Below, piece by piece: positions 1 to 4,355 of a DNA stretch of 5,164 nucleotides (its first letter is position 1; each line of letters begins with the position of its first letter). The DNA lies in assembly GCA_919902745.1 (NCBI GenBank), contig CAKKRN010000002.1:1-5164 (forward strand), given 5' to 3'. This DNA is from Syntrophaceae bacterium. GTDB taxonomy: Bacteria > Desulfobacterota > Syntrophia > Syntrophales > UBA5619. The notes beneath the pieces were generated by a model, which was not told the DNA's origin, did not search any database, and worked only from the letters and a program-made list of their open reading frames with translations. Made by a program: the position numbers and the translations under genes.

Positions 1-512
1 ATATCCCGGCCGGCAACCATCGTCCGCAATATTTCGGAAACTGCATCCTTGTGTTCCGCCATCAATAGCTTGATCCGGATCTCTTTGCCGGTGAGCGCAT
101 TCCCCAAGGCGATGCCGTCGATATCGAGAAGGCAACCGAGCAGCCTGGGGGCGTGCGCCTGCAAGAGGGATTCGATATGCCTGTAAAAACGCTCGGCGCC
201 GTCGTTGGAAAATAACAGCAGCCGGGATACCCGATCTCCATAAGTGGCGCCGCCGCGTCCCCGAACATTCGCAATCCCTTTGCTTTCGTCCGCCAGTCGG
301 TTGAATACGGTTTCGAAGCCGTATTGAATCCGGCCCTTCAGCCTGGCCATCCGGAGCACTTTTTTCAGCGGGTCATCCATCGTGATCCTTGCGACATCGA
401 GTGTACCGCCAGGCCAGAGCTTTACGGTACGGGCCATCAGCGCCTTGCGGATGGTCTCCGCCGTGTTATCGGCTTCCAACTGCCGGGGGAACCGGATATC
501 CGACAGGTTCAT
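1..512 (-). CDS. Conserved protein of unknown function, 3' end outside the window
   Basis: Reading leftward from an ATG at 512-510, the frame stays open for 170 codons to the window edge, so the C-terminus is missing. A Shine-Dalgarno AGAGG lies at 521-525, 8 nt before the start. The protein is soluble-looking, with no signal peptide or membrane segment. It has a basic patch at about residues 48-61, an arginine/glycine motif RGRGGATYGDRVSRL at 84-98, then an LLLFSNDGAERFYRHIESL stretch (98-116) and LLGCLLDIDG (124-133). The wording resembles conserved hypothetical proteins I associate with deltaproteobacteria, but I recognise no characterised family and no catalytic signature. It lies 29 nt downstream of the QueG-like gene on the same strand, so the two are probably co-transcribed. 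Coding is supported by the long open frame, the ribosome binding site and the operon position. The function is unknown. Confidence 0.8.
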   Translation of the reverse strand, partial: MNLSDIRFPRQLEADNTAETIRKALMARTVKLWPGGTLDVARITMDDPLKKVLRMARLKGRIQYGFETVFNRLADESKGIANVRGRGGATYGDRVSRLLLFSNDGAERFYRHIESLLQAHAPRLLGCLLDIDGIALGNALTGKEIRIKLLMAEHKDAVSEILRTMVAGRD

Positions 513-520
513 GGGATCTG

Positions 521-525
521 CCTCT
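521..525 (-). promoter_or_regulatory. Ribosome binding site of the partial unknown gene
   Basis: AGAGG on the minus strand, 8 nt before the ATG at 512. It supports this start for a reading frame that has no stop in the window and could otherwise be overlooked. Confidence 0.6.
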
Positions 526-541
526 TTTGATGGGAAACAGG

Positions 542-1678
542 TTATGCGTCCCCCGGCGGGGAAGCCCCCTCCAGCGCCGCAAGAATCTCCGACCGGATGG
601 GACCGGCGCTCTCTGCGAGAAAGGCCGAGAGGGCCTGCTTCGCGGCAGGACCGCCGATACGGCCGAGCGCCCAGGCGGTCATCGCCTTCACCCGCTCGTC
701 GCCCTCCCGGCGGAAGGCCTCCGTCAGATGCGGAATATACGTTTCATCCAGCGTGTTCCCCATCGCCCGGGCCGCATTCATCTTCCACCGCCACAGGTCC
801 GCGTCGGAAATGTAGAACATGTGCGGCCAGATCTTTTCGGTGAACCAGGCCTTGTCCATGCCGAGAAGCTTTTCCAGCCGGAAGTCTTCGACCATCGCCG
901 CCGCTTTTTCGTTCATCTTGAGCTCCCGGGCGAGCCAGTGGGCGTTGCGAGGGCAGACATTCTGGCAGCGGTCGCACCCGTAGACGCACAACCCCATCGG
1001 CTCCCGAAGCTCCGCCGGGGTCGGCTCCTTACCGAAATAGGTGAGGTAGGAGATGCAGCGACGCGGATTGATCCGGCGTGGTCCCGAAAGCGCCCCCGTC
1101 GGACAGGCGGCAATGCAGGCGTTTTTGCACCAGTCGGGGCAGCCGACCTCGATGGTCGGCTCATCCGGTTCAAATTCCCGGTCAACGACGAGGGCGATGG
1201 GAAGAACCCACGATCCGCGTGCCGCCACCTTCCGGGAATAGAAGAGGCAGTTTTTGCCGAACGTCCCCATACCGGCCCGCGCCGCCGCCATCCGGTGGGG
1301 CAGGTGGAAGGGCACCTTCGAATTGATACCATTCTCGCGGAGAAAGGCGCGGAAGGCCTTGACCCGCTTCGCCAGGCGGCCCTGGGTCATGCGGTCGTCA
1401 TCGAGGTAGCAGCGTCCGAAGTGGCGCTCCAGGGAGTGAGGGAATGCCTCCCGGAAATAGGCTTCCATGATGATGATGATCGATTTCGCCTCCGGGAGGA
1501 TGCTCTTCGGATCCGTCCCGGCAATCAGATCGAAGCCCGACCGGATCGCCCACGCGTAATCCTCCCGCCTCTCCTCCAGGTACGCCCGCTGGGCTTCGAA
1601 GGGCGCCGCCGTGGTGAAGCCCGTATCCTCAAAACCGCACTCCAGCGCCTTCTCGATGACCTCTCTTTTCCCGACCAT
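542..1678 (-). CDS. QueG-like double 4Fe-4S cluster protein (epoxyqueuosine reductase family paralogue)
   Basis: The 378-residue protein has the QueG layout: an N-terminal corrinoid-type domain, a central ferredoxin module and C-terminal HEAT-like helices. QueG reduces epoxyqueuosine to queuosine in tRNA, using cobalamin and two 4Fe-4S clusters in the cytoplasm. Family hallmarks are AGMGTFGKN (135-143), CPTGAL (192-197), RCISYLT (207-213) and YGCDRCQNVCPRN (233-245). HEAT-like helices follow at about 295-372, including WKMNAARAMGN and WALGRIGG. Two points argue against a plain QueG. The region just before AGMG reads PFHLPHRM, where QueG has a D-S-x-P-[VIL]-L-E motif with the catalytic Asp. 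The first cysteine group is C180-x3-C184-x3-C188-x3-C192-P, not the usual CxxCxxCxxxCP. I therefore call the family but not the reaction, and give no symbol. The start at 1678 is fixed by a near-perfect AGGAGGT at 1684-1690. The stop is TAA at 542-544. Confidence 0.85.
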   Translation of the reverse strand: MVGKREVIEKALECGFEDTGFTTAAPFEAQRAYLEERREDYAWAIRSGFDLIAGTDPKSILPEAKSIIIIMEAYFREAFPHSLERHFGRCYLDDDRMTQGRLAKRVKAFRAFLRENGINSKVPFHLPHRMAAARAGMGTFGKNCLFYSRKVAARGSWVLPIALVVDREFEPDEPTIEVGCPDWCKNACIAACPTGALSGPRRINPRRCISYLTYFGKEPTPAELREPMGLCVYGCDRCQNVCPRNAHWLARELKMNEKAAAMVEDFRLEKLLGMDKAWFTEKIWPHMFYISDADLWRWKMNAARAMGNTLDETYIPHLTEAFRREGDERVKAMTAWALGRIGGPAAKQALSAFLAESAGPIRSEILAALEGASPPGDA

Positions 1679-1683
1679 CCGCG

Positions 1684-1690
1684 ACCTCCT
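1684..1690 (-). promoter_or_regulatory. Strong ribosome binding site of the QueG-like gene
   Basis: AGGAGGT on the minus strand, preceded by an A-run and 5 nt from the ATG at 1678. It is close to the full anti-16S complement and decides the start. Confidence 0.85.
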
Positions 1691-1805
1691 TTTTTGTGGT
1701 TACCATGAATGATGGACCTGCGCCGCTATATCTCACAATAATCCAGACGAAGCAAGCCGCCATGCCGATCGCGTTGCCGCCGGGATCTTTCCTGTATTGC
1801 AACTC

Positions 1806-1892
1806 AGGCAGAGATGTGTAGGGTGCGTCTTGACGCACCGCTCCTTTTTTTAGTGCGTTACGGCTACCGCCTAACGCACCCTGCATCTGCCT
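1806..1892. repeat. 87-bp nested palindromic element (MITE-like or REP-like)
   Basis: The element is bounded by AGGCAGA (1806-1812) and its inverted copy TCTGCCT (1886-1892). The arms continue inward as TGtAGGGTGCGT on the left and TGCAGGGTGCGT on the right, differing by a 4-nt indel and one mismatch. Two further hairpins are nested inside: GGTGCGTC/GACGCACC (1822-1829 with 1832-1839) and GTGCGTTA/TAACGCAC (1853-1860 with 1872-1879). Single-stranded, it could fold into either two hairpins or one long hairpin. The core GTAGGGTGCGT...AACGCACCCT resembles a short dispersed repeat seen in many bacterial genomes (from memory). No transposase and no obvious target-site duplication flank it. Confidence 0.7.
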
Positions 1893-1908
1893 CCCCTTTG
1901 AAAGGGGA
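1892..1908. repeat. Short palindrome TCCCCTTTGAAAGGGGA
   Basis: This is a perfect 8-bp inverted repeat around one central base, followed by AAATACCGGGGGTGGGGTAA. Such CCCCTTT-AAAGGGG palindromes with a G-rich tail resemble another class of dispersed intergenic repeat in deltaproteobacteria and other phyla (recalled, not checked). On the ygjP strand it lies about 50 nt after the stop codon. It could stabilise that mRNA 3' end, although it lacks the T-run of an intrinsic terminator. Confidence 0.55.
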
Positions 1909-1958
1909 AATACCGGGGGTGGGGTAAGAAAGTTATCTGTCGGAGTCGTACCAAGGGG

Positions 1959-2663
1959 TCATGAAAGCCAGGCGGGGAGATCCTTCCAGCCCCCGCGCAT
2001 CCGCCGGCGCATGGCCTTGCCATCCGGCTCGAAACCGTCCAGGAGCAACTTGAACTTATCGGAATGGTTCATGAATACGGTGTGACACAACTCATGCAGC
2101 AGAACGTAGCGGACGACGTCGGGGGGCAGAAACAGCAGATGGCAATTGAGGCTGATCGTCTTCCGGGTGGAACAGCTCCCCCAGCGGGTCTTCTGACTCC
2201 GGATGGTCACCCGGTCATACCGGAAACCGTGCTCTTCGGCGAGGCGCGCCAGGAGTGGCGTGAGTTCTTCCGCAGCCCGGCGGCGGAGCCACCGTTTCAA
2301 GACGCTGCGGCAGGCGGCATGGTCGCCCACCGCACCGCTCACGACAAGCTCCCCAGGCCCGAAGGCCTCCACCTCCACGGCATGCTGCGCCCCCGTCGGC
2401 CGATAGGCGATATGCCAGATTTCTCCGAGGGCGGGCAGGTCGATCGTTTCGGGCAGGATATCGGGCGGTTTTTCGGCGGCGGACCGGGCCGCCTCGGAAA
2501 ACCGCCGCAAATGTTTCTCAATCCACCCCTTCCGGGCTTCGACGATGGCGGGGATCCGCCGGGCATCGAAGCCCCTGGGAATGACGACCGTCAATCCGTC
2601 GCGGGCGGAAAGATTCAGGCGGACCTTCCTGCTCTGCGGAGAGATCCGAACCCGGTAATCCAC
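1959..2663 (-). CDS. ygjP: YgjP-type (DUF45) zinc metalloprotein, M48-like metallopeptidase fold
   Basis: This 234-residue protein is the usual size for the YgjP/DUF45 family, a cytosolic group related to SprT/WLM zinc peptidases whose physiological substrate is poorly defined. The diagnostic block is intact: TRWGSCSTRKTISLNCHL (159-176), then the zinc site HELCH (190-194) with a third ligand expected at NH (199-200) and the helix F204-KLL. An Arg/Lys-rich N-terminal half (KVRLN at 13-17, then GLTVVIPRGF) is also typical. I start at the GTG at 2663-2661, because GAGGTG (2672-2677) lies 8 nt upstream. An ATG at 2774 in the same frame would add 37 residues, overlap the helicase by 104 nt and exceed the normal family length. 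The helicase stop is inside this ribosome binding site, so the two genes are probably translationally coupled. No signal peptide is seen. The family call is firm; the biological role is open. Confidence 0.92.
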   Translation of the reverse strand: MDYRVRISPQSRKVRLNLSARDGLTVVIPRGFDARRIPAIVEARKGWIEKHLRRFSEAARSAAEKPPDILPETIDLPALGEIWHIAYRPTGAQHAVEVEAFGPGELVVSGAVGDHAACRSVLKRWLRRRAAEELTPLLARLAEEHGFRYDRVTIRSQKTRWGSCSTRKTISLNCHLLFLPPDVVRYVLLHELCHTVFMNHSDKFKLLLDGFEPDGKAMRRRMRGGWKDLPAWLS

Positions 2664-2670
2664 TGCGGTT

Positions 2671-3996
2671 TCACCTCGTTTTGGATGAACTTCTAAACGC
2701 AGAGAACCCCTCCAGCGATCGCGTACCGCTCCGGCGTCCCGCAGGTCGCGGCGCCCCATGTACGGAACCACCACCTCTTTTCACCGGGGCATATCCGGAA
2801 AGCCTGGCCGGTCTTCTCTGTCCGACGGAATGGCGGGGACGGTCGGCGGCATCACTGCTGCCCGCCGGCGCCGGCACATTGTAATCGAAATCCGTTAGCG
2901 TGCGCCGCTCGATTCTTTCCCCGAGGACATGCTCGATGTCCCCCACAAAGGCCCTGTCCTGGGGCGTCACAAAGGTAAAGGCGTCGCCCGTCTTCGCGGC
3001 GCGGCCCGTACGGCCGATCCGGTGCGTATAGGCGTCGACGGTGTCGGGCATGTCGTAGTTGATCACATGGGATATCCCGGAGACGTCGATCCCCCGGGCG
3101 GCGATGTCGGTGGCGACCAGGATCTGATATTTACCTTCACGGAAACCGCTGAGCGCATCCTGGCGCCGATTCTGCGAGAGGTTGCCCTGCAGCGACGCGA
3201 CCGGAAAACCGGCCCGTTTCATCTGCTCGGCGACGCGCGTCGTGCGGTGCTTCGTGCGTGCGAAGACCAGCACCGATTCCGTGTCCGTCCGCTCGATCAG
3301 CTTCATCAGCAGGGCCGTCTTGAGGTGCGGCTCCACCGGATAGAGGGCATGGGAAACCGTGGATACGGGCGCCCCGGTACCGATTCGGACCGTGACGGGG
3401 TCGTGCAGAATATCCTTCGCAAGCTTCCGGATGTCTTCCGGCATGGTGGCGGAGAAGAGCAGCGTCTGCCGCTTGGTCGGCAGGCGTTTCAAGATTTTCC
3501 GGATGTCCGGCAGAAATCCCATGTCAAACATGCGGTCCGCCTCGTCCAGGACCAGAACCTCGACACGGGAGAGGTCAATTTCACGCTGGTCCGCGAGGTC
3601 GAGCAGACGTCCCGGGCAGGCCACGGCGATTTCGGCCCCCTGGCTGAGCGCCCGGATCTGGGGGTTCTTGTTCACCCCGCCGTAAACGGTGACGCTTTTT
3701 AGTTTCGTCGCCCGTCCGAGCCCGCCGATGGCCTCGTGGATCTGTTCCGCCAGCTCCCGCGTCGGGGCGACGATCAGCGCGCGGAGTGTTTTACGCGGGC
3801 CGCTCATCAGCCGCTGTAAAATGGGAAGCGCAAACGCGGCGGTTTTCCCCGTGCCGGTCTGGGCCATCCCCATGACGTCTTTGCCCTGGAGAATGGCGGG
3901 AATGGATTGAAGTTGAATCGGCGTCGGCGCCGTGTAACCCAGGGCTTCGATGCCCTTTTCGATCTGCGTGTGTAGATTAAACTGTCTGAAACTCAT
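2671..3996 (-). CDS. rhlE: DEAD-box ATP-dependent RNA helicase, RhlE subfamily
   Basis: This 441-residue helicase unwinds short RNA duplexes using ATP; RhlE proteins act in cold adaptation, ribosome assembly and RNA decay. All motifs are present in order: Q motif with F6 and PTPIQ (24-28), motif I AQTGTGKT (45-52), Ia PTRELA (78-83), GG (106-107), Ib PGRLLDL (128-134), II DEAD (151-154), III SAT (182-184), IV VLVFARTKH (242-250), V ATDIAARGID (295-304) and VI HRIGRTGR (325-332). The DFDYNVPAP exit from the second RecA domain is typical of RhlE. The tail (380-441) is low-complexity with 12 Arg and 2 Lys in 62 residues, as expected for an auxiliary RNA-binding extension. Motif Ib has Cys before PGR where Thr is usual. 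The start at 3996 has AAGGA at 4003-4007 and overlaps the upstream small ORF by ATGA. A leader terminator at 4188-4223 probably controls expression. Confidence 0.96.
   Translation of the reverse strand: MSFRQFNLHTQIEKGIEALGYTAPTPIQLQSIPAILQGKDVMGMAQTGTGKTAAFALPILQRLMSGPRKTLRALIVAPTRELAEQIHEAIGGLGRATKLKSVTVYGGVNKNPQIRALSQGAEIAVACPGRLLDLADQREIDLSRVEVLVLDEADRMFDMGFLPDIRKILKRLPTKRQTLLFSATMPEDIRKLAKDILHDPVTVRIGTGAPVSTVSHALYPVEPHLKTALLMKLIERTDTESVLVFARTKHRTTRVAEQMKRAGFPVASLQGNLSQNRRQDALSGFREGKYQILVATDIAARGIDVSGISHVINYDMPDTVDAYTHRIGRTGRAAKTGDAFTFVTPQDRAFVGDIEHVLGERIERRTLTDFDYNVPAPAGSSDAADRPRHSVGQRRPARLSGYAPVKRGGGSVHGAPRPAGRRSGTRSLEGFSAFRSSSKTR
2672..2677 (-). promoter_or_regulatory. Ribosome binding site deciding the ygjP start, overlapping the helicase stop
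   Basis: GAGGTG on the minus strand lies 8 nt before the GTG at 2663. The helicase stop TGA (2673-2671) shares its last bases. Ribosomes finishing rhlE are therefore placed on the ygjP start. Confidence 0.7.
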
Positions 3997-4121
3997 TCAA
4001 TTTCCTTCTCAATGTCGTCTTTCTTCTGTTGTTGCCGTTTGGCCATTTTCTCGCTCGCCTTTTTGATGCGCTCGAGCTCCTTTTGCCGCTTGATGAACTT
4101 GTCCTGGCCTTGTCTTGCCAT
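3993..4121 (-). CDS. 42-residue charged small protein, translationally coupled to rhlE
   Basis: From an ATG at 4121-4119, this frame encodes 42 residues beginning MARQGQDKFIKRQKELERIK and ending in DDIEKEIE. It ends at the TGA at 3995-3993, which overlaps the rhlE start as ATGA. An excellent ribosome binding site, AGGAGGA (4131-4137), lies 9 nt upstream. This spacing and the stop-start overlap make it very likely to be translated. The protein is almost entirely Lys, Arg, Glu and Gln and should form one long helix or coiled coil; it has no Cys, Trp, signal peptide or membrane segment. I recall similar tiny KFxKRQKE-type ORFs near RNA helicases or cold-shock genes in deltaproteobacteria, but know no function. 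Possible roles are a helicase or ribosome partner, or a leader ORF that feeds ribosomes onto rhlE. Confidence 0.85.
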   Translation of the reverse strand: MARQGQDKFIKRQKELERIKKASEKMAKRQQQKKDDIEKEIE

Positions 4122-4130
4122 ATTACATAT

Positions 4131-4137
4131 TCCTCCT
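4131..4137 (-). promoter_or_regulatory. Ribosome binding site of the 42-residue ORF
   Basis: AGGAGGA on the minus strand, 9 nt from the ATG at 4121. It is the strongest ribosome binding site of this operon, so the small ORF is the main ribosome entry point. Confidence 0.85.
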
Positions 4138-4187
4138 GTCTTCTTCCAGTCTTACCATCCCCCCAAGGCCGTCTATTCTTCAGGCGC

Positions 4188-4223
4188 AAAAAAACCCAGA
4201 AGCCTTTTATTACAGGCTCTGGG
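4188..4223 (-). terminator. Intrinsic terminator inside the rhlE operon leader (attenuator candidate)
   Basis: Read on the minus strand: CCCAGAGCCT (4223-4214), loop GTAATAAA (4213-4206), then AGGC and TCTGGG with one bulged T (4201), followed at once by seven T (4194-4188). The 10-bp GC-rich stem with a direct T-run is a standard Rho-independent terminator. It lies downstream of the promoter at 4263-4291 and about 67 nt before the first start codon. No other minus-strand gene lies between promoter and terminator, so it would act on the operon's own leader. Confidence 0.85.
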
Positions 4224-4262
4224 GTGGGGGAAACAGCCAAAACCAAATCTGAAAGCATGGCC

Positions 4263-4291
4263 TGTATAAACCCTCCCGCCGCCGATGTCAA
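4263..4291 (-). promoter_or_regulatory. Sigma-70-type promoter of the small ORF-rhlE-ygjP operon
   Basis: On the minus strand there is a perfect -35 TTGACA (4291-4286), a 17-nt spacer and a -10 TATACA (4268-4263, 4 of 6 consensus). The predicted transcript start is near 4256. That gives a leader of about 135 nt to the ATG at 4121, or an RNA of roughly 68 nt if transcription stops at the terminator. Confidence 0.75.
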
Positions 4292-4342
4292 GGATTAGTT
4301 TTCCGCAATGCTTTCCATTTGACAAGCAAAATGGGTTCTGTC

Positions 4343-4348
4343 AAGGTG
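4343..4348 (+). promoter_or_regulatory. Ribosome binding site of murI
   Basis: AAGGTG lies 7 nt before the ATG at 4356 and decides the murI start. Its first bases belong to TGTCAA (4339-4344), the inverted partner of TTGACA at 4319-4324. Confidence 0.7.
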
Positions 4349-4355
4349 ATTTCCA

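Larger units (their letters stand above)
1679..1958. other. Intergenic region with repeats but no gene
   Basis: These 280 bp separate ygjP from the QueG-like gene; both are on the minus strand. I see no convincing ORF or RNA gene. The part next to the QueG-like gene (1679-1805) holds its ribosome binding site and presumably its promoter, but no good -35/-10 pair stands out. The part at 1806-1908 consists of two palindromic repeats described separately. The stretch 1909-1958 is a short G-rich segment and the 3' flank of ygjP. No canonical stem-plus-T-run terminator follows ygjP on its own strand. Confidence 0.7.

Noticed and set aside
1467..1481. Short ATC/GAT trinucleotide run
   Set aside because: It simply encodes four consecutive isoleucines within the QueG-like protein; too short to suggest slippage-based phase variation.
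389..1708. 439-codon open frame on the plus strand
   Set aside because: It is antisense to the QueG-like gene, which has clear family motifs and a perfect ribosome binding site; the translation is Arg/Pro-rich nonsense typical of GC-rich shadow frames.
1710..1760. Minus-strand TTGCTT and GATATA/TATAGC as a promoter for the QueG-like gene
   Set aside because: Matches to consensus are poor and the spacing is 17 or 19 nt depending on the -10 chosen; not distinguishable from chance.
1822..1851. Plus-strand hairpin 1822-1839 followed by seven T (1845-1851) as a terminator
   Set aside because: No plus-strand gene lies upstream, the T-run is 5 nt from the stem, and the hairpin is part of the 87-bp palindromic element.
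2064..2696. 210-codon plus-strand frame
   Set aside because: It is antisense to ygjP and shows no recognisable motif.
2929..3702. 257-codon plus-strand frame
   Set aside because: It is antisense to the fully motif-supported rhlE and has no recognisable domain.
4265..4270. Plus-strand TATAAA as a murI -10 box
   Set aside because: No acceptable -35 lies 16-18 nt upstream; the match arises because the minus-strand -10 TATACA sits within partly symmetric TGTATAAA.
3977..4291. 104-codon minus-strand frame across the leader and small ORF
   Set aside because: It begins upstream of the predicted transcript start, crosses the terminator and is out of frame with the 42-residue ORF that has the good ribosome binding site and ATGA overlap.
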